A DNA stretch of 64,000 nt from Aeromonas popoffii (GTDB lineage Bacteria > Pseudomonadota > Gammaproteobacteria > Enterobacterales > Aeromonadaceae): contig NZ_CDBI01000008.1 in the NCBI RefSeq assembly GCF_000820025.1, forward strand, positions 24,658 to 88,657. The letters run 5' to 3'. How positions within the stretch are numbered: position 1 is the first letter of the stretch; each line of letters opens with the position of its first letter. The translations under genes and the position numbers were made by a program. Under the pieces are notes generated by a model that was not told the DNA's origin, made no database searches, and saw only the letters and a list, made by a program, of their open reading frames with translations. Positions 44,710-54,103 of this stretch are shown piece by piece.

Positions 44710-46661
44710 GCCTTGGCCTCCTCGTCACGACGGCCGAAACGGTAGCGCTTGTCCAGCATCGCCAGCACGCCGCCAATGGCCATGAAGACACCACCGAACC
44801 AGATCCAGCGCACGAAGGGTTTGTAGTAGATCCGCACCGCCCAGGCACCGTTGTCAAGCTGCTCGCCGAGCGCCGCATAGAGATCCCGGGTGAAACCTGC
44901 GTCGATGGCCGCTTCCGTCATCGGCATGCGACTCACCTTGTACATGCGCTTCTCCGGCTTGAGCAGGGCGACCAGCCTGCCACCCTTGTGCACTTCCAGC
45001 ACGCCCTTGAAACCGTCGTAATTGGGACCGTTCTTCTCGGTAATCCCGGTGAACACGAACTCGTAATCGGCAAATTGCACCCGATCGCCGGCTTGCATGC
45101 GCAGGTCTTTCTCGATGCTGTAGTTCTGGGTACAAGCGATGCCGATGATGCTCACCGCCAAGCCTACGTGGCCGAAAATCATGGCCCAGTGGCTGTTGCC
45201 CAGCTTGCGCACACCGACCGCAAAGCTGTGCTTGTGGGTGGCGCGCACCCAGGTCTCCTGAATGCTGGTGATGATGATCCAGGTGCCGAGGCCTATGCCG
45301 AGGGCGGCCCAGGGTTTGAACTCCTCGGCCAGCAGCAGCGGCAGCAGGAAGGCGGCGGCCAGACTCAATACCAGCGCCAGGATCACCTTGCCCTTGAGCT
45401 CACCCAGATCCTGACGGCGCCAGCGAAACAGCGGGCCAAGCCCCAGCAACAGGGCAAACGGAATGATCAGCCAGCTGTAGATGTGGTTGAAGAAGGGCGT
45501 CCCGATGGAGATGCTGCCAAGCCCCAGCTCCTTGTGCACCAGCGGTAACAGGGTGCCGAGCAGCACGGTCAGCAGACCCGCCACCAGCATGATGTTGTTG
45601 CACAGCAGCAGGGTCTCGCGGCTCCACAGCTCGTGCTTGCCGTGGCTCTTCACCTGCGAGCCCTTGAAAGCAAACAGCAGGAGCGAGCTACCGATCACCG
45701 CCAGCAGGAAGCCCAGAATGAACAGGCCGCGGGTCGGGTCGGAGGCAAACGCATGCACCGAGACCAGCACGCCCGAGCGCACCAGGAAGGTACCGAGCAG
45801 GCTCAGGGAGAAGGCAGAGAGTGCCAGCAGCACTGTCCAGGCCTTGAAGGTGGCCCGCTTCTCGCTCACCGCCAGTGAGTGCAGCAGCGCAGTACCCGCC
45901 AGCCAGGGCATGAAGGAGGCGTTTTCCACTGGATCCCAGAACCACCAGCCACCCCAGCCAAGCTCGTAATAGGCCCACCAGGAGCCAAGCACTATCCCTA
46001 AAGTCAGGAAGACCCAGGCGGCCATGGTCCAGGGACGGGACCAGCGCGCCCAGGTGGCGTCGAGGCGCCCCGTCATCAGCGAAGCGATGGCAAAGGCAAA
46101 TGCCACCGAGAAGCCCACATAGCCCATGTAGAGCATGGGCGGGTGGAAGATGAGGCCGGGATCCTGCAATAGCGGGTTGAGATCCCGTCCATCCACCGGG
46201 AAGTAGGGCAGAGTGCGAGTGAAAGGATCGGAAGTAAACAGCACGAAGGCGGTAAAACCGACCGAGATCAGCCCCAACACGCCGAGTACCCGAGCCACCG
46301 CATCCAGCGGCAGGCTGCGACTGAACAACGCCACTGCCGCCGTCCAGCCACCCAGGGTCAGCACCCAGAGCAACAGTGAGCCCTCATGGGCACCCCAGAC
46401 GGCGGAGATCCGATAAGCCAGCGGCAACAGGGTGTTGGAATTGGTAGCCACATACTGCACGGTGAAGTCATTGTCGATAAAGGCCCAGGTCAGGCACAGG
46501 AAGGACAGCAACAACAGCAGGAACTGGGCATAGGCCAGCGGACGAGCCGTCGACATCATGCCAAGCCGCCCCCACTGGGCACCGAGCAAGGGATAGACGC
46601 CCAGCAGCAGGGCGGTGGCAAAGGCCAGGATCAGTGAGAACTGTCCTAATTCCGGGATCAT
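44706..46661 (-). CDS. ccmF: Heme lyase subunit CcmF
   Basis: Large integral membrane protein of about 651 residues and many helices that, with CcmH and CcmI, attaches heme to apocytochromes. The tryptophan-rich motif GGWWFWDPVENASFMPW is intact near residue 235, and WGAHEGSLLLWV and FKAWTVLLALSAFSLSLLGT are typical. ATG 46661 (MIPELGQF) has AAGGAA upstream; the frame open from 46694 is not used. An 82-base gap separates it from ccmE. Confidence 0.95.
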   Translation of the reverse strand: MIPELGQFSLILAFATALLLGVYPLLGAQWGRLGMMSTARPLAYAQFLLLLLSFLCLTWAFIDNDFTVQYVATNSNTLLPLAYRISAVWGAHEGSLLLWVLTLGGWTAAVALFSRSLPLDAVARVLGVLGLISVGFTAFVLFTSDPFTRTLPYFPVDGRDLNPLLQDPGLIFHPPMLYMGYVGFSVAFAFAIASLMTGRLDATWARWSRPWTMAAWVFLTLGIVLGSWWAYYELGWGGWWFWDPVENASFMPWLAGTALLHSLAVSEKRATFKAWTVLLALSAFSLSLLGTFLVRSGVLVSVHAFASDPTRGLFILGFLLAVIGSSLLLFAFKGSQVKSHGKHELWSRETLLLCNNIMLVAGLLTVLLGTLLPLVHKELGLGSISIGTPFFNHIYSWLIIPFALLLGLGPLFRWRRQDLGELKGKVILALVLSLAAAFLLPLLLAEEFKPWAALGIGLGTWIIITSIQETWVRATHKHSFAVGVRKLGNSHWAMIFGHVGLAVSIIGIACTQNYSIEKDLRMQAGDRVQFADYEFVFTGITEKNGPNYDGFKGVLEVHKGGRLVALLKPEKRMYKVSRMPMTEAAIDAGFTRDLYAALGEQLDNGAWAVRIYYKPFVRWIWFGGVFMAIGGVLAMLDKRYRFGRRDEEAKA

Positions 46662-46743
46662 GGCAGGGTTCCTTTCAATTGAGCCGTGACACAAACCGGT
46701 ACACAGGCGAGAAACGGTAAAAACGGCGGGTGGGCCAGCGGAT

Positions 46744-47235
46744 TCATTGCTTGGCTCCCTTCAACTGCGCCTCGGTATATTCCGGCTTGAAATGCATGCC
46801 ATTGGTGGCATTGGCCACTTCCGGCGGCATGTAGTTCTCATCGTGCTTGGCCAGCACCTCGAACGCCTCCACGGTAGTGGCGTTCTTGAGGGTACCCTGG
46901 GCCACTATGCCCTGCCCTTCGCGGAACAGGTCGGGCAGTATGCCGTCAAACTCGACGGTGACCAGATGGCCGCCATTGTCCACCAGCTTGAAGGCTACCT
47001 TGAGGCTCTGTTGATCCCGCAGCACAGACCCCGGCACCACCAGACCACCGATGCGAAGGCGCTGCCCCTCTTCCGGCTTGACCTTGTCCGGCCCCTTGCC
47101 CTCCACCAGTTCACTAGGGGTGTAGAAGAGATCGATATTCTGGCTGAGGGCATAAAGCACCAGGCCTATCACGGCGGCGAGGCCAAGACTTATCGCCAGT
47201 ATGATGCTGAGGCGTTTCTTGCGTCTCGGGTTCAT
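46744..47235 (-). CDS. ccmE: Heme chaperone CcmE
   Basis: Periplasmic membrane-anchored heme carrier of 163 residues. An N-terminal helix ([20 protein letters not shown]) is followed by an OB-fold. The covalent heme ligand is the His in [13 protein letters not shown] (about residue 130), with the Tyr four residues on. The ATG overlaps the ccmD stop by four bases. Confidence 0.95.
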   Translation of the reverse strand: MNPRRKKRLSIILAISLGLAAVIGLVLYALSQNIDLFYTPSELVEGKGPDKVKPEEGQRLRIGGLVVPGSVLRDQQSLKVAFKLVDNGGHLVTVEFDGILPDLFREGQGIVAQGTLKNATTVEAFEVLAKHDENYMPPEVANATNGMHFKPEYTEAQLKGAKQ

Positions 47236-47438
47236 AGGGTGTTCTCCATCTGCTGGGCCGCCTTGCGGCGAGTCTCGCGGGCCTGCTTGCTGCGCAATTC
47301 GCCGAGCAGACTGCGGGTCTTCAACCGGGTGGAAATGGCGATGCCGACCAGGCAGAACAGGGTCAGACCGAAGGAGAGCCAGACATAGAAGGCGTACCCG
47401 CCCATCGCCATGAAGTCACTGAAAGAGGCAAAGTGCAT
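47232..47438 (-). CDS. ccmD: Heme exporter protein CcmD
   Basis: Small membrane protein of 68 residues that helps release holo-CcmE from the CcmABC complex. One helix ([20 protein letters not shown]) and a basic C-terminal tail are present. ATG 47438 (MHFASFSDF) follows the ccmC stop at once and has AGGAG upstream; the longer frame from 47486 lies inside ccmC and is not used. Confidence 0.9.
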   Translation of the reverse strand: MHFASFSDFMAMGGYAFYVWLSFGLTLFCLVGIAISTRLKTRSLLGELRSKQARETRRKAAQQMENTL

Positions 47439-47440
47439 GC

Positions 47441-48181
47441 TTACTTCTCCTGCTTGGCAAGCTCGATGACCCAGGGGCGATGCCACTCCCGCATCAAGAG
47501 CTCATTTCGAAAACGCATCAGGGAGAGCGCCCCGAGGAAGGTGGCAAAGGCCAGTATCATGATGAGCAGCGGCCACAGCATCTCGGGGGAGATGGAGGGT
47601 TTGTCGAACTTGGTGATGCTGGCGCCCTGGTGCAGGGTATTCCACCACTCCACCGAGTAGTGAATGATGGGCAGGTTGATCACTCCCACCAGCGCCAGAA
47701 TGCCGGCGGCACGGCCAGCAACCACCTTGTCGCTGAAGGCGTTGTAGAGGGCAATCACGCCCAGATAGAGGAACAGCAGGATCAGCTCCGAGGTGAGACG
47801 GGCATCCCACACCCACCAGGTGCCCCACATGGGCTTGCCCCAGGCGGCGCCGGTAAACAGCGCGATGAAGGTGAACACAGCACCAACCGGCGCAACGGCG
47901 GCCACCGTCATGTCGGCCATTCGCAATTGCCAGACCAGCCCGATGAAGGCAGCCACCGCCATGGTGGAATAAGCCCCCATGGAGAGGATGGCGGCCGGCA
48001 CATGGATGTAGATGATCCGGAAGGAGTCACCCTGCTGATAATCAGCGGGTGCAAAAGCCAGGCCCCAGAGGGTGCCTATGATGAACGCCAGCAGGCTTGT
48101 CACGGCAAACCAGGGCAGCAAGGTCCCTGCCAGCTGATAAGCGCGTTCGGGTTTAGCGTAAGGGTGCAACCATTTCCACAT
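47441..48181 (-). CDS. ccmC: Heme ABC transporter permease CcmC
   Basis: Six-helix inner-membrane protein of 246 residues that delivers heme to CcmE. The tryptophan-rich motif WGTWWVWDARLTSELILLF is near residue 120, flanked by conserved His (YIHVPAAILSMGAY, and INLPIIHYSVEWWNTLHQGA). The 161-base gap to ccmB contains nothing I recognise, which is longer than other gaps in this operon. Confidence 0.95.
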   Translation of the reverse strand: MWKWLHPYAKPERAYQLAGTLLPWFAVTSLLAFIIGTLWGLAFAPADYQQGDSFRIIYIHVPAAILSMGAYSTMAVAAFIGLVWQLRMADMTVAAVAPVGAVFTFIALFTGAAWGKPMWGTWWVWDARLTSELILLFLYLGVIALYNAFSDKVVAGRAAGILALVGVINLPIIHYSVEWWNTLHQGASITKFDKPSISPEMLWPLLIMILAFATFLGALSLMRFRNELLMREWHRPWVIELAKQEK

Positions 48182-48343
48182 AGCTCACAAAACCTTTCTG
48201 TTATTAATATAGTGGCGAGGCCTACCATACCCACTGCCGGAAAACATCACATCCCCCGAAAGAAATAAGCAGCAATCCTCTTGATCTATCTCAAGTCTGT
48301 TTTTTATAGCAGCCCATCCCGAGACGCCTTACCACAGCGTTCA

Positions 48344-49012
48344 TCAGTTCACGCTGACCCGCAACGCCGCCGAAACCGCCAAGGGGGTCAGCGTCAGCGC
48401 ACCGGCCAGCATGGCTCCCAAGATCGCGAGCTGGCCCGAATAGGGCAGCCCCATGCCCGCCGCATCGATGGCGGACGTGGCAAAAATCAGTACCGGAATA
48501 TAGAGCGGCAAGATCAGCAAGCTCAGCAAGACACCGCCCTTGCGCAACCCCACCGTCAGGGCAACGCCGACTGCCCCGAGCAGGCTCAGTACGGGTGTCC
48601 CCAGCGCCAGGGTGGCAACCACCGCCAGATAAGTGTTCATGTCCAGCGACAGCAGGATGGCGAGCAGCGGTGAGATCAGCAGCAATGGCAGACCGGTCAA
48701 CAGCCAGTGAGCGATCACTTTTGCCAGCGCCAGCAGCCCGAGCGGATGAGGCATCAGCATCATCTGCTCCAGCGCCCCGTCGCTGAAGTCATCGCGAAAC
48801 AGCCGCTCCAGCGAGAGCATGGCCGCCAGCAAGGCCGCCACCCAGATGATGCCAGGGGCGATACGGGCCAGCAGCTTGGGCTCGGGGCCTATACCAAGGG
48901 GAAACAAGGTGATGACGATGAGGAAGAACCAGAGCGGGTTGAGTATGTCGGAGCGCTGGCGCAGGGCCATCAACAACTCGCGATGAATAAGGTGGATTAC
49001 GGCGCGCAACAT
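48344..49012 (-). CDS. ccmB: Heme exporter permease CcmB
   Basis: Six-helix inner-membrane permease of 222 residues that pairs with the CcmA ATPase. Hallmarks are LNPLWFFLIVITLFPLGIGP, the FRDDFSDGALEQMMLMPHPL loop and GTPVLSLLGAVGVALTVGLR. ATG 49012 is preferred because GGAG lies seven bases upstream, overlapping the end of ccmA; the TTG just before it is less likely. Confidence 0.94.
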   Translation of the reverse strand: MLRAVIHLIHRELLMALRQRSDILNPLWFFLIVITLFPLGIGPEPKLLARIAPGIIWVAALLAAMLSLERLFRDDFSDGALEQMMLMPHPLGLLALAKVIAHWLLTGLPLLLISPLLAILLSLDMNTYLAVVATLALGTPVLSLLGAVGVALTVGLRKGGVLLSLLILPLYIPVLIFATSAIDAAGMGLPYSGQLAILGAMLAGALTLTPLAVSAALRVSVN

Positions 49013-49016
49013 CAAA

Positions 49017-49652
49017 CTACTCCTGCAGCGAGGGCGTGAGAGAGAGGGTCTTCAACCGCCCTTCCATCAAGGTCATGTCCTGATGGGTGGTGAGGATCAC
49101 CATGCCCCCCCGCTCTGCGTGGGCCAGGAACAACCGCTCCAGCACCTTGACACCCTGTTTGTCGATGGCGGTAAAGGGCTCATCCAGGATCCAGAGTGCC
49201 GGCTTTTCACTGAGCCAGAGCCGAGCAAGGGCGACCCTGCGCTGCTGACCGGCGGAGAGCTGCCCGGTGGGATAGTCCTCAAATCCGGCCAGGCCGACCT
49301 GGGCAAGCACCTGCCACAAATCTACCGTCGATTGAGCCGGATGATGCAACTTTTGATAGAACGCGAGATTTTCGAGCGGCGTCAGCGCCGCCTTGACGCC
49401 AGGCTGATGGCCCAGATAGAGCAGGTTGGCATGATATTCATCACGACAGCTGCGGATACTCTCACCATTCCAGCACACCTCACCGGCAAACGGCTGCGAC
49501 AGACCGGTCAGCAGCCGGAGCAGGCTGGTCTTACCCACCCCGTTGGGGCCTTCAATTTGCACCAGATCGCCGGGAGCCACCGCAAAGGAGAGATGTTCAA
49601 ACAGAGTGCGATCTTCACGCACGCAGCTCAGATTGTTAATTTGAAGCAGCAT
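49017..49652 (-). CDS. ccmA: Heme exporter ATPase CcmA
   Basis: Cytoplasmic ABC ATPase of about 211 residues that powers release of holo-CcmE. Walker A is [15 protein letters not shown], the signature is [15 protein letters not shown], and Walker B is [16 protein letters not shown] 49652 ([11 protein letters not shown]) gives the usual start; the frame open from 49694 adds 14 unlikely residues. A terminator separates it from the chemotaxis operon upstream, so it should have its own promoter. Confidence 0.94.
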   Translation of the reverse strand: MLLQINNLSCVREDRTLFEHLSFAVAPGDLVQIEGPNGVGKTSLLRLLTGLSQPFAGEVCWNGESIRSCRDEYHANLLYLGHQPGVKAALTPLENLAFYQKLHHPAQSTVDLWQVLAQVGLAGFEDYPTGQLSAGQQRRVALARLWLSEKPALWILDEPFTAIDKQGVKVLERLFLAHAERGGMVILTTHQDMTLMEGRLKTLSLTPSLQE

Positions 49653-49789
49653 GAGGATGTAATCAGTGAAAAGAAGCGGCCTGCATATTAACACAGTATT
49701 GGGGAGCGTCTTTTCAAAGATGCCAACTATCAGCCGGATTTGTGGGGAAGATCCCGCCTTTGGGATGCATCAAATGGGCGGGAAAAATC

Positions 49790-49809
49790 AGGAAGGCGGG
49801 CGCCTTCCT
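49790..49809 (-). terminator. Terminator at the end of the chemotaxis operon
   Basis: AGGAAGGCG / CGCCTTCCT with a short loop. On the minus strand it is followed by TGATTTTTCCC. It lies shortly after the DUF2802 gene stop and upstream of ccmA. Confidence 0.85.
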
Positions 49810-49815
49810 GAGGGG

Positions 49816-50208
49816 CTATGAACGGCCTTTTCGCAATGAAATCAATAGTTCTGCCTCAGCTTGCGGCAATTCACATTCATTCATGACCTCGTCGAGGTCG
49901 GCGCCCAGCTCCACCATCTTGGCGGCGCGGCTGTAAAGGCGGCGCTCCGGATCCTGCAGGGTCAGCTCCTGCTGGCGATCATTGACCAGCTGCATTCCCC
50001 CTTCAACGGACTGCAAACGCTGACCCATGCCGATGGCCCCCGTGTGCAGCTCCATCATCTGCTTGCGCAGGCTCTCAAGCTGGCCTTGTAGCGTCTCCAC
50101 CCTGGCGTCGGACCCTCGCTGGCCACGTCGGCTGCTGATCACCCCGTACAGGGCCAGCACCAGGGCCAACAAGGATACCCCCAAGGCGGCTATCTCAATC
50201 ATCGACAC
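49816..50208 (-). CDS. DUF2802 protein at the end of the chemotaxis operon
   Basis: A 130-residue protein with one N-terminal membrane helix (IEIAALGVSLLALVLALYGV), a coiled coil (VETLQGQLESLRKQMMELHT) and a C-terminal helical part typical of DUF2802 (YSRAAKMVELGADLDEVMNE then CELPQAEAELLISL). That end reads like a helix-turn-helix, as in SwrB-like proteins. It follows cheW by 12 bases, as in Vibrio and Pseudomonas. The role is not established. GTG 50208 is chosen because GGA lies seven bases upstream; ATG 50202 is too far. Confidence 0.85.
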   Translation of the reverse strand: MSMIEIAALGVSLLALVLALYGVISSRRGQRGSDARVETLQGQLESLRKQMMELHTGAIGMGQRLQSVEGGMQLVNDRQQELTLQDPERRLYSRAAKMVELGADLDEVMNECELPQAEAELLISLRKGRS

Positions 50209-50220
50209 ATCATTTTCCTA

Positions 50221-50709
50221 TCAGAGGGAACCAATATCTTCCCACTCTTCATCGGAGAGCAGCTTGTTCAGATCGACCAGGATAAGCAGCTGGCCATCGC
50301 GGTTGCTGACCCCCTGAATGAACTTGGCACTCTCTTCGGTACCCACCGCAGGGGCGGCATCGATCTCGGAGGAACGCAGATAGACCACCTCGGCCACGCT
50401 GTCGACCATGATGCCGATCACCTGCTTCTCCGCCTCGATAATGACGATGCGCGAGTTCTCGCTCACATCGCCGGAAGGCAGGCCGAAACGGGAGCGGGTG
50501 TCGATGACGGTCACCACATTGCCGCGCAGGTTGATGATACCCAGCACATACTCGGGCGCACCCGGCACAGGGGCTATTTCGGTGTAGCGCAACACCTCCT
50601 GCACCTGCATCACGTTGATGCCGTAGGTTTCATTTTCCAGCTGGAAGGTGACCCATTGCAGCACTTCATCTTCGGCCAGATTCTGTGCAATATTGCGCTT
50701 TTCTGTCAT
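50221..50709 (-). CDS. cheW: Chemotaxis coupling protein CheW
   Basis: Links chemoreceptors to the CheA kinase at the cell pole. The 162 residues are a single CheW domain (QWVTFQLENETYGINVMQVQ, then YVLGIINLRGNVVTVIDTRS and ISGVSNRDGQLLILVDLNKL-like QGVSNRDGQLLILVDLNKLL). AGGA precedes ATG 50709. A 69-base gap with no gene separates it from the ParP-like gene. Confidence 0.96.
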   Translation of the reverse strand: MTEKRNIAQNLAEDEVLQWVTFQLENETYGINVMQVQEVLRYTEIAPVPGAPEYVLGIINLRGNVVTVIDTRSRFGLPSGDVSENSRIVIIEAEKQVIGIMVDSVAEVVYLRSSEIDAAPAVGTEESAKFIQGVSNRDGQLLILVDLNKLLSDEEWEDIGSL

Positions 50710-50778
50710 GTTTTTATTCCTTTTATGAAAACGTCTACTGGTAAAACTAGCAATAAAAGAGCATAAGTGCAGAAGTTA

Positions 50779-51651
50779 TCAGCGACCTTCTATGTTGACC
50801 CCGCGCTCCAGCAGCAGGAGCAATTCCCTGACGTGCAGCAGGGCACACATCTTCTCCTTGACCATGCCCGCCAACCAAGGGCGCTTGCCCTCCTGGTGAC
50901 GCCATTTAACCTGATCACGATGCAATAACTCTGTGCCCTTCAGATGATGACAGGCGAGTCCCCAGGGAGATTCACCCAGCATAATCAGATACTTGTAATC
51001 CGGTATTTCCAGATGCTGCCCCGGCATCACCCACTGTGCTGTGTCCACCACGTTCATCTTCTGATCGCGGGAGGTCATGATGCCACGATACCAATCCGGC
51101 TGACCGAACAGTGATGAGACCTCTCCCATCTGATGGATACCGCCAAGCTCGGTCAGGGGCACCGCAAAGGTAACCCCGGCGACGTCGAAAAAGAGCGCCT
51201 GAAACTCCTTACCGGTATCGATATTCTCCCAAGTCGATGGGGCGGCCTCTGCCTGAGGGGCCAGTTCCACCGCAGTCTCTGTCATCACCAGCGTCGACGG
51301 CTCTGTCATCGCAGGGGCTGGCATCTCCTCCAGCCATACTGGTTCAACGAGCAGCAAGGTATCTTCGACCTCGATCTGCAGCGGCTCGCTGATCACCTCT
51401 TCATGGCTCAGCGCGTCCATTTCAAACTGCACCTGCCCCACTTGGGCAAGCAGCTCGCTCAGTTGCTCGAGTCGCTCATCGGCCTCCAGATAGGGTTGTA
51501 CCACCACCTCGGACTGTGCCTGAGGCTGGCGTTGCAGCCGGATCGCGGGCGCAGGTTCCGGCTCCTCTGGCAGATCAGGCAACAGCGCCTCATCCAGCAA
51601 CAGGGAGTGGAAGTAATCATCCATGGCCCTCACTTGGGTTGTGTCTCTCAT
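50779..51651 (-). CDS. parP: ParP-like CheW-domain polarity protein
   Basis: A 290-residue protein with a Pro/Glu-rich disordered N-terminal half and a C-terminal CheW-like domain (FFDVAGVTFAVPLTELGGIH, then LGESPWGLACHHLKGTEL). This order next to a ParA-like ATPase and cheW matches ParP of Vibrio, which links the array to the pole through ParC and CheA. The ATG overlaps the parC stop by four bases (ATGA), which supports ATG 51651 over the in-frame ATG nine codons on. The symbol rests on context and layout. Confidence 0.8.
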   Translation of the reverse strand: MRDTTQVRAMDDYFHSLLLDEALLPDLPEEPEPAPAIRLQRQPQAQSEVVVQPYLEADERLEQLSELLAQVGQVQFEMDALSHEEVISEPLQIEVEDTLLLVEPVWLEEMPAPAMTEPSTLVMTETAVELAPQAEAAPSTWENIDTGKEFQALFFDVAGVTFAVPLTELGGIHQMGEVSSLFGQPDWYRGIMTSRDQKMNVVDTAQWVMPGQHLEIPDYKYLIMLGESPWGLACHHLKGTELLHRDQVKWRHQEGKRPWLAGMVKEKMCALLHVRELLLLLERGVNIEGR

Positions 51652-52442
51652 GATGCCACCTCATGAGCACGTTGACGCTCCTGGGCATCAAGATAGTTGA
51701 GCAAGGTCTCATAGGCATATGTGCCGCGACTGCTCGGCGAATAAATAGAAGGGGGAATGTGGAGCAAGCTGGCATCCCGAAACTTGGTGTCTATGGGGAT
51801 GACGGCGTTCCATACCGCATCCCCATGTTGATCCTTGATGGACTTCAGTGTCATCAGAGAGGCGCGGGTACGCTTGTCAAACATGGTGGGGATCACGGTG
51901 AAGCGGAACTTCTCCCGCTTGGATCGCTGCATGATTTCGAAGGTCTTCATCATCCGCTCCAACCCCTTTAGGGCCAGGAACTCAGTCTGAACCGGCACCA
52001 GGATCCGATCGCAGGCTGCCAGGGCGTTGACCATCATGACCCCCAGCACAGGCGGACAGTCGATGAGCACATAGTCATACTGATCATGAATCCGCAGCAG
52101 GGCACGCTTGATCACTAACCCCATGCCTTCCCGGTTGCCCATCACCCGATCCAGAGTGGCAAGGGTAATGGAGGCAGGCAGCAGGTGGATGTTGTCAAAC
52201 TTGGTTCGCAGCGTCAGTTTATTGACTAGCTCGGCCGTCGGTTTGACGGCCTGAAACAGCTCATAGAGGGTACCGTCCAGCCGATCCGAGTCAAAATCGA
52301 GATAAGAGGTCAGGGAAGCATGGGGATCGGTGTCAATCAATAGCACCCGCTGGCCACGCTGGGCCAGGATACCGGCTAACGCGACTACTGTGGTGGTTTT
52401 ACCGACCCCACCTTTTTGGTTGGCAACCGTCCAAACAATCAC
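51648..52442 (-). CDS. parC: ParC-like ParA-family ATPase
   Basis: A 264-residue ParA/MinD-class ATPase. The deviant Walker A is NQKGGVGKTTTVVALAG, Walker A' is VLLIDTDPHASLTSYL, and Walker B is YVLIDCPPVLGVMM. Located among chemotaxis genes and not beside a parB, it fits ParC of Vibrio, which recruits chemotaxis arrays to the flagellated pole, and the ParA-like gene in the Pseudomonas chemotaxis cluster. It is not the chromosome-partition ParA. It starts 4 bases after the stator B gene. Confidence 0.85.
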   Translation of the reverse strand: MIVWTVANQKGGVGKTTTVVALAGILAQRGQRVLLIDTDPHASLTSYLDFDSDRLDGTLYELFQAVKPTAELVNKLTLRTKFDNIHLLPASITLATLDRVMGNREGMGLVIKRALLRIHDQYDYVLIDCPPVLGVMMVNALAACDRILVPVQTEFLALKGLERMMKTFEIMQRSKREKFRFTVIPTMFDKRTRASLMTLKSIKDQHGDAVWNAVIPIDTKFRDASLLHIPPSIYSPSSRGTYAYETLLNYLDAQERQRAHEVAS

Positions 52443-52446
52443 TGTA

Positions 52447-53361
52447 TCAATCCTGCCTTGTTGTTATACGTATGCCGCCACCTGGCAGAGTGATCACCTT
52501 GACCTCGCCTGCCTCTACCGCCTGCTGCACTGCAGGAACCGGCGCCACCATCACAGGCTTGGCGGGAGCTGCGGGTGGCGTCCATGCGAACTTGGAAATA
52601 GCGACCACCACCTTGCGATTCTGTAAGCGTCCCTGTTCGCTGTCATTCTCGGCAAAGGGAGAAAACTCCCCGTATGCCTCGTAGGCAAGCCGCTGTGGTG
52701 CTATGCCCTTGGCGATGAGAGCTGTGAGCACGGCTTCGGCCCTTGCCGCAGACAGCGTCCAGTTGGAGCGAAAAATTTCATTATTTATCTGCTGGTTATC
52801 TGTATAGCCTCTCACTCTCACATAGTTATCGACCGGTTTCAGAATACCTGAAAGCGTATTGAGCACAGGGTAGGCATTGGTGCTCATAAAAGCACTGCCG
52901 CTGCCAAACAAGAGACCCGAGCTCAACTCGACCGTCAGCCAGTTGTCGTCCAGCGTAAGCTTGACCACCCCGGCCTCGATCAGAGCGCTCATGCTCTCTT
53001 TCAGTTGCGTATCTATCTTCGCAAGAGCCATACCATCTTGTTTGATGGGCACACCGGAAATGGGAGCAAGGGAGGGGGAAGGTGGCATAGCACTCTCCAG
53101 CACTGAGGGTGCGGCCGATATCTCGTTGTTCAACAGCGACTGCCCCTGCCCTTCCAGCAGGCCATCACTGCGTGGCTGCATAACGTTGAACGCCTGGGTC
53201 ATGCCGTCGATGACGGCGCGATATTTATCTTTGTTGACCAGGGCCACCGAATAGAGCACCACAAACAGCGCAAAGATCAGCGTCATATAGTCGGCGTAGG
53301 AAACCAGCCAGCGATCGAGATGTTCTCGACCTTGCAGATGCAAACGATAGCGCTTGCGCAT
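52447..53361 (-). CDS. Flagellar stator subunit B (MotB/PomB-like, second set)
   Basis: A 304-residue protein with one membrane helix whose channel Asp is in SYADYMTLIFALFVVLYS. A Pro-rich linker follows, then an OmpA-like peptidoglycan-binding domain (VRVRGYTDNQQINNEIFRSN and FSPFAENDSEQGRLQNRKVV). It pairs with the MotA-like gene two bases upstream. This is the position of motD in Pseudomonas and, as I recall, of pomB2 in Aeromonas, which also carries pomAB elsewhere. Whether it uses H+ or Na+ is not settled here. Confidence 0.88.
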   Translation of the reverse strand: MRKRYRLHLQGREHLDRWLVSYADYMTLIFALFVVLYSVALVNKDKYRAVIDGMTQAFNVMQPRSDGLLEGQGQSLLNNEISAAPSVLESAMPPSPSLAPISGVPIKQDGMALAKIDTQLKESMSALIEAGVVKLTLDDNWLTVELSSGLLFGSGSAFMSTNAYPVLNTLSGILKPVDNYVRVRGYTDNQQINNEIFRSNWTLSAARAEAVLTALIAKGIAPQRLAYEAYGEFSPFAENDSEQGRLQNRKVVVAISKFAWTPPAAPAKPVMVAPVPAVQQAVEAGEVKVITLPGGGIRITTRQD

Positions 53362-53363
53362 GG

Positions 53364-54101
53364 CTACTCTCCTTTCAGATAAGCCTTCAACCGCCGTTCA
53401 ACCTGCGGGCCATTCTCACCGTGGGCAATCGCCATCAATCCTTCCAGGGTCATCTCCTGGAACAGGGCGTAATGATAATGAAAGGCGCGCAGGCGGTTCG
53501 CAATCGGCAGATAAAAGAGGTTGGCAAAGCCGACCCCGTAAATGGTGGCAACAAAGGCAACGGCAATGCCGGCACCGAGGGCTGCCGGATCCTCCAGATT
53601 GAACATGGCCTGGATCAGACCCATGACCGCACCTATGATACCAATGGTCGGACTATATCCCCCCATGGCCTCAAATACCCGGGCCGAGTGCTCGTTACGC
53701 TCCTGCTCGATGTCGATATCCGCTTCCAGCAACATGCGAATATCCTCAATCGACACTCCATCCACTATCATGGTGAGCCCCTGGCGGGTGAACTCGTCAC
53801 TTTCCTGATCAGCCTGATTTTCCAGCGCCAGCAGGCCCTGCTGGCGGGCGAACACCGCCCATCCCTGCAACCGTTCGGCCTGATTGAGCAGATCCCAACC
53901 CGGGGGGAACAACATCCAGCGCAGCTGCCTGATCGCCTCGAGCAGATATTTACGTGGTGTCTGCAAAATGACGGCACCCCAGGTACCACCAACAACGATG
54001 ACAAATGCCGGTCCGTCGAGCAGGGTGAGCAGGGTTCCACCATGCCATAGCTGAGCAATGGCAATGGCTCCCAGAGCCAGGATCAGGCCAAACATGCTCA
54101 T
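53364..54101 (-). CDS. Flagellar stator subunit A (MotA/PomA-like, second set)
   Basis: A 245-residue, four-helix inner-membrane protein. The cytoplasmic loop has ADIDIEQERNEHSARVFEAM, and the helices after it read GYSPTIGIIGAVMGLIQAMF and GAGIAVAFVATIYGVGFANL, the standard MotA pattern. It starts two bases after the cheB stop and lies two bases before the MotB-like gene. Context equals motC of Pseudomonas; the Aeromonas literature, as I recall, calls this stator PomA2. Confidence 0.88.
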   Translation of the reverse strand: MSMFGLILALGAIAIAQLWHGGTLLTLLDGPAFVIVVGGTWGAVILQTPRKYLLEAIRQLRWMLFPPGWDLLNQAERLQGWAVFARQQGLLALENQADQESDEFTRQGLTMIVDGVSIEDIRMLLEADIDIEQERNEHSARVFEAMGGYSPTIGIIGAVMGLIQAMFNLEDPAALGAGIAVAFVATIYGVGFANLFYLPIANRLRAFHYHYALFQEMTLEGLMAIAHGENGPQVERRLKAYLKGE

Positions 54102-54103
54102 CT

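Noticed and set aside
51648-52442. ParA-like gene as a plasmid or chromosome partition gene
   Set aside because: No parB or parS-like sites nearby; it is embedded in the chemotaxis operon beside a ParP-like gene.
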